Source: Cellvibrionaceae bacterium
GTDB lineage: Bacteria > Pseudomonadota > Gammaproteobacteria > Pseudomonadales > Cellvibrionaceae
NCBI GenBank assembly: GCA_021151525.1
Contig: JAGKXD010000012.1
Location: forward strand, 1 to 60,116
Direction of reading: 5' to 3'
DNA: 60,116 nucleotides
Shown: positions 1 to 8,448 of the stretch, in pieces
Position numbering within the stretch: the first letter of the stretch is position 1
Layout: the number at the start of each line of letters is the position of its first letter
Translations under genes and position numbers: made by a program
The notes under the pieces: model-generated
What the model saw: the letters and a program-made list of their open reading frames with translations, nothing else
Told to the model about the DNA's origin: nothing
Database searches by the model: none

Positions 1-28
1 TCCCCGCTGCGCGAGGATGACGACTCCC
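1..28. repeat. REP-like palindromic repeat, copy 1 (cut by window edge)
   Basis: The first 28 bases match the loop and right arm of the palindrome seen complete at 4016-4055. The arm GGATGACGACTCCC is identical; the left arm would lie before the window. It sits upstream of the esterase lipoprotein gene, outside any coding region. Confidence 0.75.
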
Positions 29-101
29 TTCTTAATCAATTATTAATATAAAAACATTTCCTTGGCAGTGGTACTCATTCATCTTTAATGAGAGATTCAC
101 T

Positions 102-1103
102 ATGCAGTTAATAAACAAAACCCATTATCTTTTAGTTGCACTCATTGTTTTGATGGCTGCGTGCACCAGCCAAACGATTACACGCTTTGATGACCCTAGC
201 AACACTTACAACGCGCAAACCACTTATCAAAAGCTGAAAAGTGATTATCCATTTATCACTATCGCCAGCACGACACCCTCAGCATCAGTCAAAGAAATTA
301 AAAATATTACCTACGTGCAATACGGTAATCGCGCATTGCAGTTGGATCTATATTTACCGAAAAGTCCGAATAAAAAACTAACGCCGGGAATTGTGTTTGT
401 ACATTGCGGTGGTTGGAAGCACGGTTACCGCGAAAACTTTACACCCATGGCAATTCGTATGGTGGAACAGGGATATGCGGCTGCAACAATTTCCTATCGT
501 CTTTCGCCCGAGGCACAATATCCCGCTGCGATTTACGATGTAAAAGCTGCAGTACGTTGGTTGCGTTTTCACGCGAAACAATATGGAGTGGATGCGCAAC
601 ATATCGCCATTGCAGGCGGCTCTGCTGGCGGTCAAATTGCAAGCTTGGTTGGCGTGACCAACGGCGATGAAAAATTCGATCCGCAATCGAAAATCAACAA
701 GGTTTCGAGCGCAGTACAGGCAATTATTAATATTGATGGTCTTTCAGATTTTACATCTGAAACTGCATTGAAATACGAAGATGATCCCAAGAAAACCCCA
801 TCAGCCGCCGGTGCATGGTTTGGTGGGCGCTACTCAGAAAAAACCGAATTATGGAAAGAGGCTTCGCCAATTAATCATGTCTCTAAAAACACGCCGCCAA
901 TTCTTTTTATTGGCAGCGCGCAAACACGATTCAGCGTAGGGCGCGACGACATGATCGAAAAATTAAAGCCCTTGGGAGTGAATGCGCAAGTGGTGTTATT
1001 GCCTAATACTCCGCATTCCTTTTGGATGTTTGATCCATGGCTTGAGCCAACCGTTAAAGCCACAGTGGAGCTTTTAAATAAAGAGTTCGCTTACAAGCTG
1101 TAG
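102..1103 (+). CDS. Alpha/beta-hydrolase lipoprotein, carbohydrate-esterase-like
   Basis: A 333-residue alpha/beta-hydrolase of the BD-FAE/acetyl-esterase type. A hydrophobic N-terminus ends at Cys21 in the context LMAAC, a probable lipoprotein signal, so the enzyme is likely tethered to the envelope. The oxyanion motif is HCGGW (101-105), with Cys in place of the usual second Gly of HGGGW. The nucleophile elbow is GGSAGG, with Ser174. The C-terminal motif PNTPHSFW supplies His305. The acid is not in the usual place: the segment after strand 7 reads GSAQTRFSVGRDDM, so Asp282 or Asp283 is the likely acid. This RDDM/PHxFW pattern resembles, from memory, esterases linked to pectin or xylan breakdown. 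Removal of acetyl or feruloyl groups from plant polysaccharide is an inference; the substrate is unknown. Confidence 0.8.
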   Translation: MQLINKTHYLLVALIVLMAACTSQTITRFDDPSNTYNAQTTYQKLKSDYPFITIASTTPSASVKEIKNITYVQYGNRALQLDLYLPKSPNKKLTPGIVFVHCGGWKHGYRENFTPMAIRMVEQGYAAATISYRLSPEAQYPAAIYDVKAAVRWLRFHAKQYGVDAQHIAIAGGSAGGQIASLVGVTNGDEKFDPQSKINKVSSAVQAIINIDGLSDFTSETALKYEDDPKKTPSAAGAWFGGRYSEKTELWKEASPINHVSKNTPPILFIGSAQTRFSVGRDDMIEKLKPLGVNAQVVLLPNTPHSFWMFDPWLEPTVKATVELLNKEFAYKL

Positions 1104-1139
1104 CGGTAATGGCTAGTAAAAAAAATATTTATGTGTTGG

Positions 1140-1526
1140 CTAATTTTTTGTGGACGAGCTTAAAAACAACAATCGATTAAACCACGTGAACTGTTTTTCC
1201 AAAAGCCTAATCACACCAAGCCCAATTAAAACGCCGGTTGTATTGGCACAAATATCGAAAACATCGAAGGTACGTGGCGGCATAAAATGCTGGCCGATCT
1301 CTATACCTATTGAAAAAATAATTAAAAACAGTGCGCGCTGTAAAAATGCCCAGCGTGGAAATGCAAAGCTAATAGAAAACCCTGCCACAAAATAGCCACT
1401 GCAATGCATTAGCTTATCGTTAAACATAGGTATTGAGTTTTCAGGATGTGGAGTTAACCCCAAATAGGTAAACGCAATTAACAGGACAAAAAATTGCAGC
1501 AAACAAAGCTGGCGCCAAAGAAACAT
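1140..1526 (-). CDS. VanZ-like family membrane protein
   Basis: A 128-residue protein with about four hydrophobic segments. The VanZ-family signatures are present: NDKLMHCSGYF near residue 38, and the EIGQ...MPPRTFDVFDICAN stretch near residues 77-93. The molecular role of stand-alone VanZ-like proteins is poorly known; the name comes from a teicoplanin-resistance accessory protein, and resistance should not be inferred here. It is convergent with the esterase gene, 36 bases away. The family call is firm, the function open. Confidence 0.75.
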   Translation of the reverse strand: MFLWRQLCLLQFFVLLIAFTYLGLTPHPENSIPMFNDKLMHCSGYFVAGFSISFAFPRWAFLQRALFLIIFSIGIEIGQHFMPPRTFDVFDICANTTGVLIGLGVIRLLEKQFTWFNRLLFLSSSTKN

Positions 1527-1607
1527 ATTTAATCCAGATAAAATATTTTGGCGAAGAATAACACTAAGTGTTTTGATCTTGGGTGTTTAATCACTATCAC
1601 GCTAAAT

Positions 1608-2231
1608 TTATTTCACCAATGCTGAGATTGGCTCGGCCGCGTAAAGATCTTGTGGTGTGTTGATATTGAAGAAGGGGTCGTAAGCGTCGGCGTTAAACTC
1701 AACTTGCACCGGATTGTAGGATTTCATCCAATCCTGCAATCGAGGTGATTCACCGGTTTCCAGTTGTGCCTCAAGTTCAGGCTTTAGCGAATTGTGCCAA
1801 AGCGCAAAGACAGGGTGAATACTCGACTTGGATGTAGCAACAGCCAATCGGGTTGATGATTTTTGTGCAGCCGCAAGAAGTTCTTCAACAAGGTTTGCGG
1901 GGAAAAACGGCGTATCAGAGGCAAAGCTCACCAGCCATTCCGCCTTGGGGGTTTTGGTTTGCATCCAGCTTAGGCCTGCATGGATGCCTGCCAGAGGGCC
2001 AAGGTTGTTGGGGTAAACATCGGGAACGACCGGCAAGCGTGTGCGGGCAAAGCGCAGGCTATTGCCGTTAGCATTGAGCAAAAGCTGCGGCACTTGAGGT
2101 TGTGCGCGGTCTATAGTGCGTTGCAGTAGTGACTTGCCAGCCAAGGGCAGGAGGCATTTGTCGCCACCACCCATACGACGGGCAAGACCACCAGCAAGGA
2201 TAATACCTACAACGGATTCGGAAACTTTCAT
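1608..2231 (-). CDS. mobA: Molybdenum cofactor guanylyltransferase MobA
   Basis: A 207-residue nucleotidyltransferase that joins GMP from GTP to molybdopterin-Mo to form the MGD cofactor used by DMSO-reductase-family enzymes. The N-terminus carries the GTP-binding signature LAGGLARRMGGGDK (about residues 12-25), followed by a conserved KxLL segment. SFASDTPFF near residue 103 carries the metal-binding Asp typical of the family. Length matches the family (about 190-210). It is divergent from the catalase gene. No other Mo-cofactor gene or molybdoenzyme lies in this window, so it stands apart from the rest of the pathway. Confidence 0.9.
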   Translation of the reverse strand: MKVSESVVGIILAGGLARRMGGGDKCLLPLAGKSLLQRTIDRAQPQVPQLLLNANGNSLRFARTRLPVVPDVYPNNLGPLAGIHAGLSWMQTKTPKAEWLVSFASDTPFFPANLVEELLAAAQKSSTRLAVATSKSSIHPVFALWHNSLKPELEAQLETGESPRLQDWMKSYNPVQVEFNADAYDPFFNINTPQDLYAAEPISALVK

Positions 2232-2538
2232 AAATGGTTTATGGCACCCAATTGTGAGCCAAGGCGAACGCCTTTACAGGTTTATACGGCCATTTACTCG
2301 GCGAAGATGAGCCGGAATCAGGTTGGCGTATAAATTTACATTTCTATCTAACTAGTTTAGCTGTTAGTTGCCAGCACGGGAAAAGATTTTGCTTTTCCTA
2401 TACAAATCTTCTAAAAATTAATTGCTGTAAAAGCTATCAGATTCATATCTATAATTGATTTTTATAAATGACAGCCTTGTCTTACTATTTCCTCAGCGTT
2501 TCACGAATTCACATCAACTAAAAATGGAAGGTACGACT
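2232..2538. other. Divergent intergenic region mobA / catalase
   Basis: This 307-base spacer must hold the promoters of both flanking genes. It contains a small perfect hairpin, GGAAAAG (2379-2385) and CTTTTCC (2392-2398), and a TATAAT at 2450-2455 that could be the -10 box for the catalase, although no -35 box sits at a normal distance. I could not make a convincing OxyR or Fur site. Confidence 0.4.
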
Positions 2539-3984
2539 ATGAGCACTACCAATTTAACTACATCCGCTGGCGCCCCTGTTGGTGATGACAACAACAGCAT
2601 CAGTGTTGGTCCGCGTGGTCCTTTGACCTTCGATAACCACTATTTGTTCGAAAAACTTGCGCACTTTAATCGTGAGCGTATTCCTGAGCGAGTAGTGCAT
2701 GCGCGCGGTACCGGCGCTTATGGACATTTCACCCTAAGTAAGAGTTTAAGCCAATATACGATTGCAGATTTCCTGCAGAAAGTTGGCGATAAAACGGAGG
2801 TGTTTTTGCGCTTCTCCACCGTGGGTGGAGGCCAAGACTCCAGCGATTATGCCCGCGATCCGCGTGGATTTGCGGTGAAGTTTTACACTCGCCAAGGCAA
2901 TTACGATGTGGTGGGTAACAACACGCCGGTATTCTTTTTGAATGACCCCATTAAATTTCCGGATTTCATCCATTCGCAAAAGAAAAATCCGCAAACTAAT
3001 TTGCCTGATCCAGCGGCGGCTTTTGAATTTTGGGCGAATCACCCGCATTCGTTGCATCAAATGACAATCCTGATGTCGGACCGCGGTATTCCTTTGTCTT
3101 ATCGCCATGTTCACGGCTTTGGTTCACACACCTTGAGTTTGTGGAATGAAAAAGGCGAACGCTACTGGGTGAAGTGGCATTTCAAAACCAACCAAGGCAT
3201 CAAAACTTTAACGGCGGAAGAAGCGGCAACTATGCCGGCGCATGGTGCACAGCAAGATTTGGTGGATGCCATTAATCGTGGTGATTTCCCGAGCTGGACG
3301 GTGAAGCTGCAAATTATGACCGAAGCGCAAGCGGAGACTTATCACATCAATCCGTTTGATTTAACTAAAGTGTGGCCGCATAAAGATTTTCCGTTGATTG
3401 AAATTGGCCAGTTGGAATTGAATCGCAATGTGCAAAATTATTTTGCAGAAACTGAGCAATCAGCTTTTGCGCCGAGCAATTTGGTTCCGGGTACAGGCGC
3501 ATCGCCCGACAAAATGTTGCAAGCGCGTTTGTTGGCCTATCAGGATGCGCACCGCTACCGCGTAGGTGTGAATCACAATCAGTTGCCGGTGAATGCGCCG
3601 CGCTGCCCGGTGAATCATTATCAGCGCGATGGTGCTGCGGCAGGCTGCCCATTTGGTCACGGCAATCAGGTGCAAACTAGTGGCGCGAATTACTATCCCA
3701 ATGATCGTTCGGCTCAAGGTTACCCTGCGCCTAATCCTGCATTTAAAGAGCCGCCTTTGCGTTTGAGCCATGCGGTTGCAGATAGATACGATCAACTAAG
3801 TGAAGATTATTACTCGCAAGCAGGTGACTTGTTCCGTTTGATGAGTGATGACCAAAAAAATCAACTCGTGCGCAATATTGCGGGTGGTTTAAAACAGGCG
3901 AACGAGTCGATTCAAGCGCGTATGTTAGCGCAGTTTGCCAAGGCTGATCCTGATTACGCGGCGCGAATTAAAGTGTTGTTGTAG
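2539..3984 (+). CDS. Monofunctional haem catalase (small-subunit type)
   Basis: Converts hydrogen peroxide to water and oxygen. The open frame begins at 2455, but the ATG at 2539 is preferred: it has GGAAGG eight bases upstream and gives a 481-residue protein, the size of clade-3 small-subunit catalases. The active-site His54 is in RVVHARG, the distal Asn is in VGNNTPVFF (127-128), and the proximal haem-ligand Tyr is in RLLAYQDAHRYRVG. All residues needed for activity are present. No signal peptide is visible, so it is probably cytoplasmic. A REP-like palindrome follows the gene. It stands alone and divergent from mobA. Confidence 0.95.
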   Translation: MSTTNLTTSAGAPVGDDNNSISVGPRGPLTFDNHYLFEKLAHFNRERIPERVVHARGTGAYGHFTLSKSLSQYTIADFLQKVGDKTEVFLRFSTVGGGQDSSDYARDPRGFAVKFYTRQGNYDVVGNNTPVFFLNDPIKFPDFIHSQKKNPQTNLPDPAAAFEFWANHPHSLHQMTILMSDRGIPLSYRHVHGFGSHTLSLWNEKGERYWVKWHFKTNQGIKTLTAEEAATMPAHGAQQDLVDAINRGDFPSWTVKLQIMTEAQAETYHINPFDLTKVWPHKDFPLIEIGQLELNRNVQNYFAETEQSAFAPSNLVPGTGASPDKMLQARLLAYQDAHRYRVGVNHNQLPVNAPRCPVNHYQRDGAAAGCPFGHGNQVQTSGANYYPNDRSAQGYPAPNPAFKEPPLRLSHAVADRYDQLSEDYYSQAGDLFRLMSDDQKNQLVRNIAGGLKQANESIQARMLAQFAKADPDYAARIKVLL

Positions 3985-4015
3985 TTTGAGAGAGCTTTAG
4001 AGTTATTTTTTATGA

Positions 4016-4055
4016 GGGGAGTCGTCATCCCCGCTGCGCGAGGATGACGACTCCC
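4016..4055. repeat. REP-like palindromic repeat, copy 2
   Basis: Perfect 14-base arms GGGAGTCGTCATCC (4017-4030) and GGATGACGACTCCC (4042-4055) flank an 11-base loop; one extra G extends the left side. It lies 31 bases after the catalase stop. The same arms recur at 1-28, 8379-8418 and 24354-24496. There is no T run, so this is not a standard terminator. Confidence 0.9.
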
Positions 4056-4225
4056 TATTGAATTCGGTTTTTATTTTCCTCTCTGTAAATTCTTTATCTT
4101 CTTGCCTAATCCCTATAGCATCTACCTAGCAAGGTGGATCAAATTCCTTGTCGTGCATAATTCAATAATTACAACAGCCTGACTACCCGATATTAGGGTT
4201 AACTCACTTCATAGGAAAAAGGATT

Positions 4226-7200
4226 ATGAGTTTACTTTCGTTGCACTCGCGCCGCTTTTGGGTGCTGTTTTTGAGCGCGGCATTAATTGCCGCAATCGCC
4301 GCATTTAAATTGATGTTCAACAACATTCCGCTACTTAAAGTGGATGTCACATTTAACCGCACACAAGCAGTTTCCGCTGCGGCACAATTACAGAAAAAAT
4401 ATTTTCCCGGCCTGGTGACCACTCGCAGTTCAACCATGTTTGTGAGCGATCGCGGCTTGCAAAATTATGTTGAGCTGGAAGGCGGTGGGCTGGATCGTTT
4501 TAAAACGCTCGTTAATAATCTTGATGCCGTAACGCATTATTGGAAAGTGCGAAATTTTTCTGAAGGTCAAGAAAAAGAAACCATCATGGCGTTTAGTGCT
4601 AAAGGCGAACCTATTTCATTTTGGTTAAAAATTCCTGAGAAAGAACCGGGGGCGGCGCTGGAAGAATCTGCCGCACGCGATATTGCCGAGCGCGGCGCGC
4701 GCGATTTTATGGGCGAGCGTTTTGCGGCTTATAAAGCTTACGATTCGAAAAAGGTGCGCCAAACGTCTGGACGCGTAGATTACAGTTTTACTTACGAGCA
4801 CCAAACGCTAAAAGTTGGCGAGGCGCAATTTCGTATCAGCATTAACGTGGCGGGCGATAAATTAATTGCGATAGATACCTTTAAATATATTCCTGAAGCG
4901 TTCAATCAACGCTTTGAAAAAATGCGTGCGCTCAACAATCAAATTAGTCAAATCGCCACTTATTTAATGATTGCCGTATTGGGCTTAGGTGGTTTGGTGG
5001 GTGGTGGGTTTTGGCTTTATAAGCATAACCAATTGCAATGGAAGCGCGGATTTCTACCGGCGACATTTGTGGGCGCAGGGTTGGCGGCGTCAGCTATTTG
5101 TAATTTGCCTATGAGCTGGTTTGGTTACGACACGACAATATCGGCGAATAATTTTTTATTGCAACAGTTTTTCGGCGCGGGTGTTGTGTTGGTGGCGAGT
5201 GCATTTGTTTTTGCCACTATCTATTCGGTTGCAGAAGGTTTGTCGCGCATAGCTTTCGCTGATCACCCGCGTTTATTTGATGTGGTTCGCAAGCCGGCAG
5301 CCGCATCGCCAGAAATTCTTGGGCGGGTAATAGGCGCTTATGGTTGGACGGGATTCTTTCTTCTCTATGCCATGTTATTTGTAGTACTCAGCAGCAGTTT
5401 GCTCGGTTGGTGGCAGCCGACGGATATGCAATCCGACCCTAATATTCTTGCGAGCTGGCGTCCTGCTTTAGCACCTATTTTTACCGCATTGCAAGCGGGT
5501 ACTTGGGAAGAGTGTTTGTTTCGCGCAATTCCCTTGTCCTTGGCCGCTATTGTCGGCGCGCGCTTTGGGCGCAAAACCGTATTTGTAGCTATTGCCTTGG
5601 TTGTTCAAGCGCTTATCTTTGGGGGCGCTCACGCGAATTATCCCAATTTGCCCGGCTATAGTCGTTTGATTGAATTGTTTATTCCTGCCATGGCCTTTGG
5701 CTTGGTTTATCTGCGTTTTGGATTGCTGGTGGGAATGCTGACGCACTTTTTGTATGACTTGGTGTTGATGAGCTTGCCGATCTTTTTTGTCGGCGGTGCA
5801 GATTTGTGGGTTGATCAAATCCTTGTAGTTTTGGCTGGTACTGCGCCTCTGCTACTAGTGTTGTGGGCGCGTTACCGCGCTGGGGCTTCTGTGCCGCTCG
5901 CGAGCGAATTTCGCAATGGCGTACCAGCATTGATTACTGCAGAAGCAGCGCGCCCAGAAATAGCAGAAGCAACGCCGGTAGATGCTCACAACCTCGATGG
6001 TGGAACTAACACGTCTTATGTTAAGCCCTTCGTTGTTAATCCCAAAATTCTAGTGCCTTTAGCTATTGCAGCCGCAGTTGTATTTGGGCTTGGGTTGTTT
6101 AAGGTGCCGGAGATTTTATGGCCGGCATATCAACTCGATATGGCGCAAGCTAAGGCCGCCGGTGAAGCTGAGCTGGTCAAGCGCGGTATCGTTCTGCAGG
6201 GCGAATGGCATCGTACTTCCTATGCAAGTAATGGTTACTCGGGGCAGATGGATTTTGTTTGGCGCGAAGCGGATAAGCCCACATTCCAGCGCTTGGTGGG
6301 GAGCTATTTGGATACCCCTTACTGGGTCATTCTTTGGCGCAAATACGATGGCGAAGTAGAGCAGCGTTCTGAGAAGTGGGAGGCATGGCTTAATCCCGAC
6401 GGCACCTTGCATGAATTAGTACATTGGCTGCCTGAGGGGAATCCCGGCGCTAAGTTAACCCGAGAGCAGGCTACTGCTAAGGCCTTGGGCTGGATTGTTG
6501 AACACCATTGGGGCGATGCTTCCCAGTTGGAGGAGAAATCTGTCGTTGAATCTGTACGGCCTGCGCGGAGTGACTGGACGGTAACCTATATCGATAAGGC
6601 CGCGTTTAATCACAAGAATGCGCAAGCCGTGATTAAGATTGGCCTGAGTGGTGATGAGGTTACCGGCTTCTCGCGTGCGATTGATGTACCGGATGAATGG
6701 AACCGGGCGGAGGCAGAGAAAAAGTCTAAAAAAACGCCCTTTAGCTTGATGGGGGCACTGACCTTAGTGTCGCTGATAGGAATCGCCGTTAGCACTTTTT
6801 TCCGTAAGCACTCAGGGCGTAAATTCAGTCTCAAAATCGCCTTGCCTTGGATGCTGCTAATTGGCATTTCCAATTTTATTGTCTCCACTATGTGGATAGA
6901 GGGCGCATTCGGCAACTTCCAAACAACCGCGGGCTGGACGATGCAAGTGTGCATGGCGGTAGGAAAAAACCTGCTGCTGGCAGGCGCGCTCATGCTGCTG
7001 GTGTTCTTTATGGCGCAAGCAATTCACGGCGAACGGCCAAGGCTTAATGCGCGTGTAAATGAAGATTTCGGTACTGGAATTGCCTTTGCGTTGGTGTTTG
7101 CGGGCTTTGCTGCGTTGGCGGATCGGCTATTACCGTCTACCGCTGTCCCCCAAGCTTATTCCGCCGATTGGGCGACGTTTGTGCCTTGGCTAACGGAAAT

Positions 7201-7597
7201 TTTTAATGGCGGTAAAGTCTTTTTAAGCCGAATTATCCTGCTTATTTTCGCGATTGGTTCGGTGCGGTTTATTCAAAATAAAACCAAATTATCCATCTAC
7301 CTTGGATTAGCGGTGCTGAGCTGGTTGTTTATGGGGCTGGCTGCTCAAGATGTAATCCCAAGCTTGGTGAAATCCTTTGTTACACTCTTGGGGCTTGCGT
7401 TAGTTATGGTGTGGGTGCAGCGTCAGCAAATGGGTATCGCCATAGCGATGATGGGTGTTGGTGTTGCTCTGGATCAGCTTGGCATTAGTCGTGCACTTTA
7501 TGAATCTTCATGGATACACGCGCTAGCGAGTGCTATATGTGCTTTTCTAGTGACCTACGCTTTGCTATGGCATTGGCATAAAAAGCGGGTTGCATGA
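4226..7597 (+). CDS. Very large CPBP-family (CAAX-type) intramembrane protease with duplicated ectodomain
   Basis: A 1123-residue polytopic membrane protein. One N-terminal helix (about 11-31) precedes an extracytoplasmic region (about 40-240). A helical bundle (about 241-548) carries the CPBP protease signature: EECLFR with Glu428, Glu429 and Arg433, then His469 in GGAHANY and His507 in HFLYD. After another helix (about 605-625) a second extracytoplasmic region (636-835) resembles the first, and a C-terminal bundle of about eight helices closes the protein. Most CPBP proteins are 200-300 residues, so this is unusually large. The family includes CAAX-processing and bacteriocin-maturation or immunity proteases; the substrate here is unknown. 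The start at 4226 has AGGAAAAAGG just upstream. It is single-cistron and followed by a terminator. Confidence 0.8.
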   Translation: MSLLSLHSRRFWVLFLSAALIAAIAAFKLMFNNIPLLKVDVTFNRTQAVSAAAQLQKKYFPGLVTTRSSTMFVSDRGLQNYVELEGGGLDRFKTLVNNLDAVTHYWKVRNFSEGQEKETIMAFSAKGEPISFWLKIPEKEPGAALEESAARDIAERGARDFMGERFAAYKAYDSKKVRQTSGRVDYSFTYEHQTLKVGEAQFRISINVAGDKLIAIDTFKYIPEAFNQRFEKMRALNNQISQIATYLMIAVLGLGGLVGGGFWLYKHNQLQWKRGFLPATFVGAGLAASAICNLPMSWFGYDTTISANNFLLQQFFGAGVVLVASAFVFATIYSVAEGLSRIAFADHPRLFDVVRKPAAASPEILGRVIGAYGWTGFFLLYAMLFVVLSSSLLGWWQPTDMQSDPNILASWRPALAPIFTALQAGTWEECLFRAIPLSLAAIVGARFGRKTVFVAIALVVQALIFGGAHANYPNLPGYSRLIELFIPAMAFGLVYLRFGLLVGMLTHFLYDLVLMSLPIFFVGGADLWVDQILVVLAGTAPLLLVLWARYRAGASVPLASEFRNGVPALITAEAARPEIAEATPVDAHNLDGGTNTSYVKPFVVNPKILVPLAIAAAVVFGLGLFKVPEILWPAYQLDMAQAKAAGEAELVKRGIVLQGEWHRTSYASNGYSGQMDFVWREADKPTFQRLVGSYLDTPYWVILWRKYDGEVEQRSEKWEAWLNPDGTLHELVHWLPEGNPGAKLTREQATAKALGWIVEHHWGDASQLEEKSVVESVRPARSDWTVTYIDKAAFNHKNAQAVIKIGLSGDEVTGFSRAIDVPDEWNRAEAEKKSKKTPFSLMGALTLVSLIGIAVSTFFRKHSGRKFSLKIALPWMLLIGISNFIVSTMWIEGAFGNFQTTAGWTMQVCMAVGKNLLLAGALMLLVFFMAQAIHGERPRLNARVNEDFGTGIAFALVFAGFAALADRLLPSTAVPQAYSADWATFVPWLTEIFNGGKVFLSRIILLIFAIGSVRFIQNKTKLSIYLGLAVLSWLFMGLAAQDVIPSLVKSFVTLLGLALVMVWVQRQQMGIAIAMMGVGVALDQLGISRALYESSWIHALASAICAFLVTYALLWHWHKKRVA

Positions 7598-7621
7598 GCT
7601 TCTTTTAGGTGAATTAAAATT

Positions 7622-7656
7622 AAAAAAGGCACTGATAAATCAGTGTCTTTTTTTTT
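7622..7656 (+). terminator. Rho-independent terminator after the CPBP protease gene
   Basis: An eight-base-pair stem (GGCACTGA pairing with TCAGTGTC, one G-T pair) with a TAAA loop is followed by nine T residues. It lies 25 bases after the stop at 7597. Confidence 0.8.
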
Positions 7657-7698
7657 GCTGGGCAGTAGACTTGCAGCTGAATTTTAGAGGCAAACACC

Positions 7699-8343
7699 AT
7701 GACACTTGATTTACAGAGCTTGCGTACCGAATACACCAAAGGCGGTTTGGAGCGCGACAATTTACATGAAAATCCCATCGAACAATTCAAACGTTGGATG
7801 CAGCAAACGATTGACGCTCAACTTCCTGATCCTAACGCCATGACCATCGCAACAGTGGATGCCAATGGTCAGCCGTCGCAACGCATAGTCCTGCTAAAAA
7901 ATATCGATGAAAAAGGTTTTGTGTTCTATACCAACTTGGGCAGCCGTAAAGCACAAGAATTAAAACAAAATCCCAAAGTGAGTTTGCATTTCCCTTGGTA
8001 TTTTTTGGAGCGCCAAGTAAAAGTCTGTGGCGTGGCTGAGCAATTGTCTCATGCAGAAGTATTAAAATATTTCGTCACTCGCCCGCGCGATAGTCAACTC
8101 GGTGCTTGGGCATCGCAACAGAGTCGCCCCGTATCTTCGCGTGCTTTGTTGATGCAGCAATTCGAGTCCATGAAAAATAAATTTGCTAAAGGCGAAATTC
8201 CGGTGCCTGATTTTTGGGGTGGGTTCCGCGTAAAACCGCATCAAATAGAATTCTGGCAAGGCGGAGCTGCAAGGTTGCATGATCGCTTTGAATATAATTT
8301 GCAGCCGGATAATTCGTGGACGATTCAGCGTTTAGAGCCTTAA
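7699..8343 (+). CDS. pdxH: Pyridoxamine 5'-phosphate oxidase
   Basis: FMN-dependent cytoplasmic enzyme that oxidises pyridoxine or pyridoxamine 5'-phosphate to pyridoxal 5'-phosphate. The 214-residue length is typical (E. coli 218). Family signatures are clear: the RIVLLKNIDEKGFVFYTN strand region (about 63-80), SRKAQEL, the RQVKVCGVAEQ segment, SRPVSSR, and a C-terminal FRVKPHQIEFWQGG followed by RLHDRF, where substrate and FMN contacts lie. It starts after the terminator of the protease gene, with GAGGCAAACACC before the ATG, so it has its own promoter. Confidence 0.95.
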   Translation: MTLDLQSLRTEYTKGGLERDNLHENPIEQFKRWMQQTIDAQLPDPNAMTIATVDANGQPSQRIVLLKNIDEKGFVFYTNLGSRKAQELKQNPKVSLHFPWYFLERQVKVCGVAEQLSHAEVLKYFVTRPRDSQLGAWASQQSRPVSSRALLMQQFESMKNKFAKGEIPVPDFWGGFRVKPHQIEFWQGGAARLHDRFEYNLQPDNSWTIQRLEP

Positions 8344-8378
8344 CCTGATTTAACTTTCATAGAGTTGCTCAATATATT

Positions 8379-8418
8379 GGGGAGTCGTCATCCTCGCTAC
8401 GTGAGGATGACGACTCCC
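8379..8418. repeat. REP-like palindromic repeat, copy 3
   Basis: Perfect 16-base arms GGGAGTCGTCATCCTC (8380-8395) and GAGGATGACGACTCCC (8403-8418) flank a 7-base loop. It lies between pdxH and the oxidoreductase gene, ending 30 bases before the latter's ATG, so it is in that gene's leader or promoter. Confidence 0.9.
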
Positions 8419-8448
8419 TGTTAACGTTTTTTATACATTGGAACATCA

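Noticed and set aside
1140..1526. VanZ-like protein as a glycopeptide-resistance gene
   Set aside because: No vanA/H/X genes are nearby and most VanZ-like proteins have nothing to do with resistance.
2232..2538. OxyR site for the catalase gene
   Set aside because: CTAT/ATAG half-sites are present but not with the spacing of an OxyR tetramer site.
4016..4055. REP-like palindromes as a CRISPR array
   Set aside because: The copies are kilobases apart, differ in loop and have no regular spacers or cas genes.
5468..5818. Minus-strand frames inside the CPBP protease gene
   Set aside because: They are antisense shadows; the plus frame has the catalytic motifs and membrane helices.
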